64,000 nucleotides of DNA, taken from NCBI RefSeq assembly GCF_003725795.1, contig NZ_RBEE01000023.1, positions 1 to 64,000 of the forward strand. Reading direction: 5' to 3'. A program made the position numbers and the translations under genes. The notes beneath the pieces were generated by a model. The model saw only the letters and a program-made list of their open reading frames with translations. It was not told where the DNA came from and made no database searches. Shown in pieces: positions 44,664 through 53,270 of this stretch (its first letter is position 1; every line of letters begins with the position of its first letter). This stretch comes from Pedobacter jejuensis (GTDB taxonomy: Bacteria; Bacteroidota; Bacteroidia; Sphingobacteriales; Sphingobacteriaceae).

Positions 44664-44677
44664 CGCAAACGTTTGCG
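44664..44677. promoter_or_regulatory. LacI-type operator palindrome
   Basis: CGCAAACGTTTGCG is a perfect 14-bp palindrome with the central CG step typical of LacI/CcpA-family sites. A related partial copy, CGCAAATGTTT, begins 12 bp upstream at 44652. It sits between the divergent LacI gene and the sugar locus, so it should serve both. Confidence 0.8.
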
Positions 44678-44849
44678 ATAGAATTTTATTTTTTTAGCCA
44701 TTTTTAAGCTCAAGATAATCCTACCTTCATATTACAGTTAGCTACTATAGCAGCCAAAAAATCAAACTTTAGTACTTAACTTAAAATAACCAAATATAAA
44801 AAGCATCGTAACCATTTTGAATGGCTTTATGATTCTTTGTGTCAATAAT

Positions 44850-45020
44850 ATGAGTTACCTGAATCGATTATTTATCATTATTCTAATTTTTGCTTGTAAT
44901 GCGAGCTATGGGCAGAATTATAACCTTGTTATCCAACTGGATAAATCGAAAAATATTGCTTTTGCCATTGCGGGGCAGATGGTAAATGCGAATCTAACAT
45001 GCCAATTAAACCAACCTTAA
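44850..45020 (+). CDS. Small putative secreted peptide
   Basis: An ORF of 56 codons from ATG 44850 (an in-frame ATG at 44817 is also possible). The N-terminus MSYLNRLFIIILIFACNASY is a good signal peptide, followed by ~35 residues (QNYNLVIQLDKSKNIAFAIA and on). It ends one base before the MFS start, in the position of the first gene of the sugar operon. It may be a small exported protein or the truncated front of a lost secreted enzyme; no continuation is seen in the following frame. Confidence 0.4.
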   Translation: MSYLNRLFIIILIFACNASYGQNYNLVIQLDKSKNIAFAIAGQMVNANLTCQLNQP

Positions 45021-45021
45021 T

Positions 45022-46371
45022 ATGATAGTTTCTCCGTCAGAAAAGGTTGATAACATTGCCTCGGCCGTTAAGTTAAATTTTGGTTCCATCATTGCGATGA
45101 ACCTTGGTTTTTTTGGTATTCAGTATAGTTTTGGTTTACAGCAAACCAACATGACACCGATTTACTCTTATCTAGGAGCAGATGCAGATCAACTTCCTTT
45201 ATTAAATTTAGCCGGACCAATGACTGGCCTAATCATTCAGCCAATTATTGGTGCAATGAGCGATAAAACAACCAGTAGATTCGGAAGAAGGAGACCATAT
45301 TTTTTAATCGGCGCTATAATTTGCAGCATTTGCCTTTTTGCAATGCCTTATAGCAGTTCAATTTGGATGGCAGCAGGAATTCTTTGGATTTTAGATGCCG
45401 GTAACAACATTACAATGGAACCTTATCGTGCTTTTGTTAGTGATAAACTCCCACCACAGCAGCATGCACTTGGATTTTTAACGCAAAGTTTTTTTACGGG
45501 TTTAGGCATTACACTTGCCAATTTAACACCCGGAATTCTAATTGCTGCAGGTTTAATCAGCATTAATTCAAGAAGTGCAAATAATATTCCTTATACGACT
45601 TATGCTGCATTTTTTATTGGAGGAGTTGTATCAATTGGTTCGATTATGTATAGCTGCCTAACCACTAAAGAAGTCCCATTATCTGATGAGGAAATTAAAA
45701 AGGTAAAGGCTGAACAAGGCGGTATAATTAGAATCTTTAAAGATATTATCGAAGCATTTAAAGTGATGCCAACCACGATGAAAAAGATGGGCGTGGTATA
45801 TTTATTTAATTGGTATGCTATGTTTATTTATTGGCAGTTCATTACACTTTGTCTTGCCAAGACCATATACAACACTACCGACGCAGCTTCAGATGGTTTT
45901 GCATCCGCTCAATTACTTACCGGAACGGTAAATGGCGGTTATAATATTGTAACCTTTTTAGTGGCCTTTCCGCTTGCTTTTTTTGCAAGGAAAATTACTG
46001 CTCAAAAAGTTCATTTAACAAGTTTGTTATTTGGAGGTTTATGTTTAATATGTCTTCCAATGATTCATAATGCTACACTACTTTTTATACCAATTATTGG
46101 TTTAGGTGTTGCTTGGGCAAGTATGATGGGAACACCTTATGCCATGCTTGCGGGTAGTATTCCAAAAGCCAAAACAGGCATTTTTATGGGTATTTTGAAT
46201 ATGTTCATCGTTTTACCAATGCTTTTAGAAACCTTAACATTTAAATATGTTTATAAATATTTGCTTGGTCATAACCCCGAAAATGCAATAATTTTTGCCG
46301 GTGCTTTAATCACCATTGCCGGGATTATGGTTTTATTAATTAAGAAAAGAGATAATATAGCAATAGTATAA
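45022..46371 (+). CDS. MFS sugar transporter (SLC45/sucrose-transporter-like)
   Basis: A 449-residue membrane protein with about twelve helices. SDKTTSRFGRRRPYFLIGA is the DxxxxRxGRRRP loop of the SLC45/GPH-type sugar transporters, and ILDAGNNITMEPYRAFVSD and GVAWASMMGTPYAMLAGSIP are further family features. Known relatives move sucrose or other disaccharides with protons. It shares its last base with the next gene, a cytoplasmic glycosidase, so imported disaccharide would be cut inside the cell. Confidence 0.9.
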   Translation: MIVSPSEKVDNIASAVKLNFGSIIAMNLGFFGIQYSFGLQQTNMTPIYSYLGADADQLPLLNLAGPMTGLIIQPIIGAMSDKTTSRFGRRRPYFLIGAIICSICLFAMPYSSSIWMAAGILWILDAGNNITMEPYRAFVSDKLPPQQHALGFLTQSFFTGLGITLANLTPGILIAAGLISINSRSANNIPYTTYAAFFIGGVVSIGSIMYSCLTTKEVPLSDEEIKKVKAEQGGIIRIFKDIIEAFKVMPTTMKKMGVVYLFNWYAMFIYWQFITLCLAKTIYNTTDAASDGFASAQLLTGTVNGGYNIVTFLVAFPLAFFARKITAQKVHLTSLLFGGLCLICLPMIHNATLLFIPIIGLGVAWASMMGTPYAMLAGSIPKAKTGIFMGILNMFIVLPMLLETLTFKYVYKYLLGHNPENAIIFAGALITIAGIMVLLIKKRDNIAIV

Positions 46372-47552
46372 TGTTCGATTCACAATCATATCAGCAAGCT
46401 TTAAATCTTTTGCATAAAGCATCAACTCCATTCGGTTTTGTTGCTGCTGTGCAAGAACATGATAATTACAAGCGTGTTTGGACTAGGGATGGTGTGATTA
46501 CAAGCATAGCCGCTTTACTAAGTGGAGATAAAAAACTTATTGAAACTGCTAAAATAACAATTGAAACCTTGCTGAATAATCAACATAAGAATGGTTACAT
46601 GCCATCCAATGTCTCAGAAGATGGTTCGGTAAGTTATGGTGGTACATCAGGTAGAGCCGATAATCCATCATGGGCAGTAATTGGCTTAGGTGTATATACT
46701 TTATTAACTGATGATAAAAGTTTGTGGGATAAGTATCAGCCTGAAGTTTCAAAATGTTTTGCTGTGCTTGAGGCATGGGAATTTAACGGCAAACACCTAA
46801 TTTACGTGCCTCAAAGTGGAGATTGGGCAGATGAATACATTCAACATGGTTATGTGCTTTTCGACCAATTGTTGAGGCTTTGGGCTTTAAGGTTAGCATC
46901 CAAATTTACACAAAATAAAAGCTGTGAAGATAAGGCCGCTCAAATCACTTCATCTATCCAGTCAAACTATTGGAAAGCTGATGGTCAACCTAATGCCTAC
47001 GCTCCAAACTTGGTTCATCAACTTAAAGATGCATCATCAGATTTTTGGTTAATGGGTTTCAATCCAGCAAGAATTTATAATTACTTTGATTTACAAGCCA
47101 ATACTTTTGCGCTATTGCTAGGCATAGGAAATACATCTCAAAATGATACTGTGGCAAATTATATGCTTCATCTTCATGATAAACGGCAATCGTTATTACC
47201 TTCATTTTATCCAACTATTGAAGCTAGTGATGCAGATATGAACGACCTTAAAAATAATTACGCATATAATTTCCGTAACAAACCCAATTTTTTTCATAAC
47301 GGTGGTTTGTGGCCAGTGTGGAACGGATGGGCTGTTGGTGCTTTAAAAATGCAAGGCAAAGATGAATTAGCTCAAAGTCTGCTAAAAGCGATACACCAAT
47401 CAAATGCCAAAGACGATCTTTTTAACGAATGCTTTCATGGTAAAACAGATAAGCCTTGTGGTGTGCCAAATTGTACCTGGAGCGCCGCAGGTGCAATAAT
47501 TGCAGAACAAGCAATGATAAACAACGATTTTAAAAAACTTTTTAAATTCTAA
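46371..47552 (+). CDS. Cytoplasmic (alpha/alpha)6 glycosidase, GH100-like
   Basis: A 393-residue soluble protein without a signal. The N-terminal block YKRVWTRDGVITSIAALLSG, then LLNNQHKNGYMPSNV and VSYGGTSGRADNPSWAVIGL, parallels GH100 neutral invertases, in which the RD-containing block carries the catalytic acid. Later motifs are SGDWADEYIQHGYVLFDQLL, GGLWPVWNGWAVGAL and NCTWSAAGAIIAEQA. Glycogen-debranching-like (GH15/GH63-type) enzymes share this fold, so the family is not certain. With a sucrose-type transporter before it and a sugar kinase after it, sucrose or a similar glucoside is the likely substrate. Confidence 0.75.
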   Translation: MFDSQSYQQALNLLHKASTPFGFVAAVQEHDNYKRVWTRDGVITSIAALLSGDKKLIETAKITIETLLNNQHKNGYMPSNVSEDGSVSYGGTSGRADNPSWAVIGLGVYTLLTDDKSLWDKYQPEVSKCFAVLEAWEFNGKHLIYVPQSGDWADEYIQHGYVLFDQLLRLWALRLASKFTQNKSCEDKAAQITSSIQSNYWKADGQPNAYAPNLVHQLKDASSDFWLMGFNPARIYNYFDLQANTFALLLGIGNTSQNDTVANYMLHLHDKRQSLLPSFYPTIEASDADMNDLKNNYAYNFRNKPNFFHNGGLWPVWNGWAVGALKMQGKDELAQSLLKAIHQSNAKDDLFNECFHGKTDKPCGVPNCTWSAAGAIIAEQAMINNDFKKLFKF

Positions 47553-47558
47553 TAATTG

Positions 47559-48479
47559 ATGACAAACGCGAAGGATAATTTACTGGTAAAAAAAATATTA
47601 GTTGTTGGTGAACTCCTTGTTGATATTATTTCAAATGATAATATCGAATCACTTGCCATATCATCACAATATACAACCAATCAAGGTGGAAGTTCGGCTA
47701 ATTTGTGCGCAAACTTAAAATGGCTTGGTGTGGATGCAGAATTACATGCAACAGTAGGAGATGATAACCTTGGAACTTTTTTGACTAATGAATTAAAATC
47801 AGTAGGCTTAGCAGATACCTATATATCCCGCTCAAAAAACAGGCAAACCAGTATTGTTTTAGTTGCTAAAAACGAAGAAACACCAGATTTTATTCCTTAC
47901 CGTAGTGCAGATTTATCAATAAAAAGAATTGAAGATGAAGTAATTCATTCATGTTCATTAATACACACCACAGCTTTTGCATTGAGTAAAGAACCTGCTC
48001 GTAGCAATATTTTAAATGCTTTTTCGAAGGCAAATGAAATGGGAAAATTTTTATCGATTGATTGGAATTTTGCTCCATCCATTTGGCAGGAAGACGATGG
48101 GAGAGATGTATTTAAAAAAGTTTGCAAACTCAACCCATTATTAAAAATAAGCTTAGATGACTTGGAACGCTTTACTGGGGAAAAATTAAGCATCGAAGAG
48201 TCGAAAGAATGGTTAGGCAACTTAGATGCAAATGCAATATGCCTTACTTGTGGTAAAGATGGGGTTTGGTTTAAATCGCAAAACGAAGAATGGAAATACA
48301 AACCTGCTCTCGACGTAAAATCGGTGGTTGGAGTAACTGGAGCCGGTGATGCTTTTTGGTCTGGATTTTTAGCGTATTTTATTAAATCTCAACCAATTGA
48401 AGTATGTGTAAATCATGCACTTACGGTTGCAAAATTAAAAATTGAAAAACCTTATCCTTTATATAAAAATAACAAATAA
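47559..48479 (+). CDS. PfkB-family sugar kinase (fructokinase-like)
   Basis: A 306-residue kinase; I use ATG 47559 because an in-frame TTG just before it adds nothing. VVGELLVDII, NQGGSSANLCANLKWLG (GG substrate motif), DDLERFTGE and the anion hole/catalytic base motif GVTGAGDAFWSGF are typical of fructokinase and 2-keto-gluconokinase-like members. It would phosphorylate a monosaccharide released by the glycosidase encoded 6 bp upstream. Fructose is the best guess given the context. Confidence 0.9.
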   Translation: MTNAKDNLLVKKILVVGELLVDIISNDNIESLAISSQYTTNQGGSSANLCANLKWLGVDAELHATVGDDNLGTFLTNELKSVGLADTYISRSKNRQTSIVLVAKNEETPDFIPYRSADLSIKRIEDEVIHSCSLIHTTAFALSKEPARSNILNAFSKANEMGKFLSIDWNFAPSIWQEDDGRDVFKKVCKLNPLLKISLDDLERFTGEKLSIEESKEWLGNLDANAICLTCGKDGVWFKSQNEEWKYKPALDVKSVVGVTGAGDAFWSGFLAYFIKSQPIEVCVNHALTVAKLKIEKPYPLYKNNK

Positions 48480-48586
48480 TTTAGTTAAATTAAACAAAAT
48501 AATCTATGTAGAAATTACCTTATTAAACATTTAAAAAAACACAAAAACAAACAATTAAATTTTACTAACCAATTAATAAATCAATT

Positions 48587-51500
48587 ATGAACATGACTCT
48601 ACCAAGCAATTGGTCTGTTTTACCTATAAAACAGAAATTGTTTTCACTGGAGAAACTTATTGTTTTGAGTTTCTTTATGCTCTTTTTAAGCACGGCCGCC
48701 TTTGCGCAAACCGTAGTAAAAGGAGTTATTCTCGATAGTGATAAACTGCCATTAGTAGGTGCAACCGTACAGGTTGTAGGTACAAGTACAAAAACACAAA
48801 GTGATGCAGAAGGTAAATATCAAATTACCGTACCATCGGCTACATCAAAATTATTAGTAAGTTTTGTTGGTTTCGAAAGCCAAACAGTGACCGTAGGCAA
48901 TCAGACAATCGTTAACATTACACTAACATCATTAAATAATTTAGATGCAGTTGTGGTTGTTGGCTATGCATCGGTGAGAAAGAGCGATTTAACTGGAGCT
49001 GCAACAACAGTTTCGGCCAAGGATTTTAACAAAGGTCCACTAAACGCTCCAGATCAATTAATTCAAGGTAAAGTTGCTGGTGTACAAATGATTAACAACA
49101 GCGGTCAGCCAGGTGGTGCATCTACCGTTCGTATCAGAGGTAACTCTGCAATTACAGGAACAGGACAACCTTTATATGTAGTTGATGGAGTTGCACTTGA
49201 CGGAAGATCAGCACGACCATCAGCTAGTGCAGGAATCGGTACTGCACCAGATGGCAACCCATTAAACTTTATCAATCCAGCCGATATCGAATCGATGGAG
49301 ATTCTAAAAGATGCTTCTGCAACGGCAATTTACGGTTCTCGTGCTGCCTATGGTGTGGTTTTAATTACGACCAAAAGAGGTAAATCTGGCGACCCTAAAA
49401 TTGATATTAGTGCTTCAGCAGGCGTAAGTAACATTGCTAGAAGGATTGACGTACTATCTGGTGATGAATATCGTGCAGCATTAAAGAAATATAATATTAC
49501 AAGTGGTGATTTTGGAACAAGCGTTGATGCTTTAGATGAGGTTCTTCGTACAGCCTATAATCAAAATTATTCAGTTGGTATTAGTGGAGGAGCAAATGGA
49601 AATACTTTTCGTGCCTCATTAGGTTATCAAGACCAACAAGGTATTGTTAAAACAACCGATTTTAAAAAATATAGTGCAGGCTTTAATGGAAACTTTAAGT
49701 TTTTAGAAAGTAAAAAATTAGGTCTTGATGTAAATATGATAAGCAACCAATACTTAGAAAGTATTGCGCCAATTACGACTGATGCTGGTTTTACAGGAAG
49801 TTTAATAAGCCAGGCATTATCGTGGAATCCTACTCAATCTTTTTATAATCCTGATGGAAGTTTATTTATCGATTACGGTTCTACAACAATTAATCCGTTA
49901 GCCGCATTAGCTGCAAACAGTGATAAGTCAAAGGTTTCTACCATTTTAGGAAGTGTTTCTCCCTATTATAAAATTGCACCATGGTTAGAGTATCGTATGC
50001 TTGCTAGTGTCAATTATAGTACAGGTATTAGAAGGGCATCAACCAGAAGTTTCTTAAATCTTCAAGGTATTCAGCCATCTGGTACATTCTTAGGTGGATA
50101 TGGAAGTTATTCAAATACTGAATTGGTTACTCAGCAATTTACAAACACATTGAATTTCAATAAGGAAATTGTGAGTAAATTAAATTTAAATGCTGTGATT
50201 GGATATGAATACTCAAGTTTCGTTAATAAAGGTGCAGTAAGCACTGCAACTGGATTTGGCGATATTCAAAGTGATTATACAGATGCTTTCGAAGCTACAC
50301 TAAAAGCCAACCGTACTTTTGTAACTAATAATGATCCAACTACCGAACTGCAGTCTTATTTTGCGAGGGCAATTTTTAATTACGATAGCAAATACATATT
50401 GACCGCAACATTTAGAGCAGATGGTTCTACTAAATTTGGAACAAATAATAAGTATGGATATTTTCCATCATTTGCAGCAGCTTGGGATATTAAGAAGGAA
50501 AACTTTATGGCAAATACCGAGTGGATTAATCAGTTAAAATTTAGAGCTGGTTATGGCAAGACTGGTAATCAGGATTTTCCATCAGGATCTGCTCAACAAA
50601 GATTTGTAAATAGAGGAATTGATGGTTTAGTAGGTATCAATAATAAAAATGATGATTTAAAATGGCAAGAAGACAAACAATCAAACATAGGTGTTGATTT
50701 TGGATTCTTAAATAATAAAATCTCAGGCTCAATAGATTATTTTAATAAAGTTACATCAGATTTATTGTTTCCTCAAACAGCTTTTACTCCTGCAGCACCC
50801 AACGGTGTAGTTACTTGGTATAACCTGAGTGGCGAAGTACAAAATAAAGGTGTTGAGCTAAGCTTAAATGCAAATATAATCGAAAAAGATAATGTTTCTT
50901 GGAATCTTGGTGGTAATGCAACATTCATTAAAAACAACGTAAAAAATCTAACAGGTTTAATAAGAACTGGTTCTTTGAATGGTCAGGGTCTTAGTGGCGT
51001 CAATTTAGAAGTTATCCAAAACGGACTTCCATTGTTCGCGATGGTTACTAGAGAATACAATGGTTTGGACGCTACAACTGGTTTTTCTAATTATACGGAT
51101 GAAGGTTTTACGAAATATTATCTTGGAAACCCGAATCCAAAAGTGATTATGGGAATTAGTACGAATTTTAGATGTAAAAAATTATCATTCACTGCTAATT
51201 TAAATGGTTCTTTTGGTCAAAGTATTTATAATAATACTGCAAATTCCGTACTTGCAATTTCAAACCTCGGCAATAGAAATGTTTCTTCGGCATTGCTAAA
51301 TTCATCGATTCAAGAATCTACGGCTAATCCAATTGCGGCATCTTCAAGATACATTGAAAAAGGTGATTATCTGAAATTAGCAAATGCAACTATAAATTAC
51401 AATATTGGAAATGTTGGAAAAGCAATCAAATCATTAAATATTTATGTTAATGGACAGAATCTTTTTGTTATTACAAATTACACTGGGTTTGATCCTGAGG

Positions 51501-51604
51501 TGAATGTGAATAAAAGCATAAATGGTGTGCCATCTGCAGGTATAGATTATACGGCTTACCCAACGGCAAGAACATTCAATTTTGGTGTTAATTTTTCTCT
51601 TTAA
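48587..51604 (+). CDS. SusC/RagA-type TonB-dependent outer-membrane transporter
   Basis: A 1,005-residue SusC homologue with signal peptide ending STAAFAQ, a carboxypeptidase-regulatory-like domain (VKGVILDSDKLPLVGATVQV), TonB-box-like VVVVGYASVRKSD, and a plug with LYVVDGVALDG and ILKDASATAIYGSRAAYGVV. The barrel ends FNFGVNFSL. The upstream 107 bp lacks the phased TTAA repeats and -7 element seen before the other two SusC genes, so it is differently regulated, perhaps through the LacI-controlled unit. It should import an alpha-glucoside. Confidence 0.95.
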   Translation: MNMTLPSNWSVLPIKQKLFSLEKLIVLSFFMLFLSTAAFAQTVVKGVILDSDKLPLVGATVQVVGTSTKTQSDAEGKYQITVPSATSKLLVSFVGFESQTVTVGNQTIVNITLTSLNNLDAVVVVGYASVRKSDLTGAATTVSAKDFNKGPLNAPDQLIQGKVAGVQMINNSGQPGGASTVRIRGNSAITGTGQPLYVVDGVALDGRSARPSASAGIGTAPDGNPLNFINPADIESMEILKDASATAIYGSRAAYGVVLITTKRGKSGDPKIDISASAGVSNIARRIDVLSGDEYRAALKKYNITSGDFGTSVDALDEVLRTAYNQNYSVGISGGANGNTFRASLGYQDQQGIVKTTDFKKYSAGFNGNFKFLESKKLGLDVNMISNQYLESIAPITTDAGFTGSLISQALSWNPTQSFYNPDGSLFIDYGSTTINPLAALAANSDKSKVSTILGSVSPYYKIAPWLEYRMLASVNYSTGIRRASTRSFLNLQGIQPSGTFLGGYGSYSNTELVTQQFTNTLNFNKEIVSKLNLNAVIGYEYSSFVNKGAVSTATGFGDIQSDYTDAFEATLKANRTFVTNNDPTTELQSYFARAIFNYDSKYILTATFRADGSTKFGTNNKYGYFPSFAAAWDIKKENFMANTEWINQLKFRAGYGKTGNQDFPSGSAQQRFVNRGIDGLVGINNKNDDLKWQEDKQSNIGVDFGFLNNKISGSIDYFNKVTSDLLFPQTAFTPAAPNGVVTWYNLSGEVQNKGVELSLNANIIEKDNVSWNLGGNATFIKNNVKNLTGLIRTGSLNGQGLSGVNLEVIQNGLPLFAMVTREYNGLDATTGFSNYTDEGFTKYYLGNPNPKVIMGISTNFRCKKLSFTANLNGSFGQSIYNNTANSVLAISNLGNRNVSSALLNSSIQESTANPIAASSRYIEKGDYLKLANATINYNIGNVGKAIKSLNIYVNGQNLFVITNYTGFDPEVNVNKSINGVPSAGIDYTAYPTARTFNFGVNFSL

Positions 51605-51622
51605 TCTTTTAAATATAATATC

Positions 51623-53131
51623 ATGAAAAATAAATATATAGCGAGTTTTGTTACAGCATCCTTATTATTATCAGGCTGTACTAAATTAGATGAAAAATTA
51701 AATGGTCAGGTAAGTTCTGGCAGTTTAAGTACAAATGATGTTCCTAGTTTGATAACTGCTAGTTACACCTCTATGAGAGGGCCATATCAAGCACCTTGGA
51801 ATTGGTCGGCATTACAAGAAGTAACTTCTGATGAGGTTATTGTGCCTACAAGAGCTGGTGATTGGGATGATAATGGTGCATGGCGTGCTTTGCATTTACA
51901 TAAATGGGCTTCTGATGATGCAAGAATTTCTGATGTATTTAGAGATTTAAATAGCGTTAACTATGTTAGTACAAATGTTCTAGGTTTAAAGCCTACTGCG
52001 GCCCAAGCTGCAGTTGCCCGTTTTATACGTGCATTTTCTCAATTTTCTATATTAGATGGATGGGGGCAAGTTCCTTACAGAGAGCCCGGAGAAGCAGTTA
52101 CTCAACCTTCAAAAGTTAGAAATGCATCTGAAGAAATATCTTATCTAATAAATGAATTAACAGCTATTATTCCAGATTTACCTATAGGTCCTGCTAGTGT
52201 CGCAAATAAAAATGCTGCAAGAACTTTGTTAATGAAAGTTTACCTAAATAAGGGTACTTTTTTAAATCGCAGTAATCCAACTTTTGATGCTGCAGATATG
52301 GCTAAAGTTATTTCTCTGGCAGATGAAATTGCAGCTGGTGGATATTCATTAACAACTAACTACTTCGATAATTTTGCACCCTCAAATGATCTGCTATCGA
52401 AAGAAAATATCTTTACATCAGCTAATACGGGAGGGGTTGATGGTAGTGATTTAGATGGTCAGTGGAAGTGCACTTTGCATTACAGCCAAAATCCAAATGG
52501 CTACAATGGTTTCTCTTCATTGTCAAACTTCTATAATAAATTTGAAGCCAGCGACAAAAGAAGAGGTGGAAGTTATGCTGGTCAAACTAATATTTCTGGC
52601 ATTAGAGTAGGTTTCTTGGTTGGGCAGCAGGTTGATCAAAACGGTGTTGCTCTAAAAGATAGAAAGGGCAATCCTTTAGCTTTCACTCCAGAAGTAAGCA
52701 TTATAGAAAGAGATCCTAATCACTTGGAAGTTGCAGGTATTCGTGTTATTAAATATCCAATTGATTATGCAAATTCAGGTTCTAGAAAACCAGATAATGA
52801 CTGGGTTTATTTCCGTTACTCTGATGTATTGTTAATGAAAGCTGAAGCTCAATTAAGAACATCGCAAACTGCTCAGGCATTAGCATTGGTAAATTCATTA
52901 AGAACTGTTAGAGGTGCTTCTACATTAACTGCCTTAACTTTAGATGTTTTGTTAGATGAACGCGGTCGCGAATTGTATTGGGAAAGCTTTAGAAGACAAG
53001 ATTTAATTCGTTTTGGAAAATTCCTTGCAGCTTGGCAAGAAAAACCAGCAAGTGAAGCTAAATATTTAGTGTTCCCAATTCCTGATAATCAGCTTGGTAA
53101 CCCTAATCTTATTCAAAATCCAGGGTATTAA
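51623..53131 (+). CDS. SusD/RagB family surface lipoprotein
   Basis: A 502-residue SusD homologue, lipobox LSGC in LLLSGCTKLDEK. SusD markers are ARFIRAFSQFSILDGWGQVP, FRYSDVLLMKAEAQLR, DERGRELYWESFRRQDLIRF and the C-terminal NPNLIQNPGY. It is encoded 18 bp after SusC as its surface partner. A hairpin with a T run separates it from the GH65 gene. Confidence 0.95.
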   Translation: MKNKYIASFVTASLLLSGCTKLDEKLNGQVSSGSLSTNDVPSLITASYTSMRGPYQAPWNWSALQEVTSDEVIVPTRAGDWDDNGAWRALHLHKWASDDARISDVFRDLNSVNYVSTNVLGLKPTAAQAAVARFIRAFSQFSILDGWGQVPYREPGEAVTQPSKVRNASEEISYLINELTAIIPDLPIGPASVANKNAARTLLMKVYLNKGTFLNRSNPTFDAADMAKVISLADEIAAGGYSLTTNYFDNFAPSNDLLSKENIFTSANTGGVDGSDLDGQWKCTLHYSQNPNGYNGFSSLSNFYNKFEASDKRRGGSYAGQTNISGIRVGFLVGQQVDQNGVALKDRKGNPLAFTPEVSIIERDPNHLEVAGIRVIKYPIDYANSGSRKPDNDWVYFRYSDVLLMKAEAQLRTSQTAQALALVNSLRTVRGASTLTALTLDVLLDERGRELYWESFRRQDLIRFGKFLAAWQEKPASEAKYLVFPIPDNQLGNPNLIQNPGY

Positions 53132-53155
53132 GCACGCCTTAATATCTTAAATGCC

Positions 53156-53217
53156 AGAGGTTGCATCGTTACCAGATTATTAAATAATTTGATTTCGGTT
53201 CAACCTCTTGCTTTTTT
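53156..53217 (+). terminator. Hairpin with T run between susD and GH65 gene
   Basis: AGAGGTTG (53156-53163) pairs with CAACCTCT (53201-53208), then a T run at 53212-53217. The 37-nt loop is long, so it may be a partial terminator that lowers expression of the downstream enzyme compared with SusC/D. Confidence 0.5.
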
Positions 53218-53270
53218 AAACCTCTCTAAAATATAGGGTTTAAGCTTTATAAATCATCAACTAACAAATC

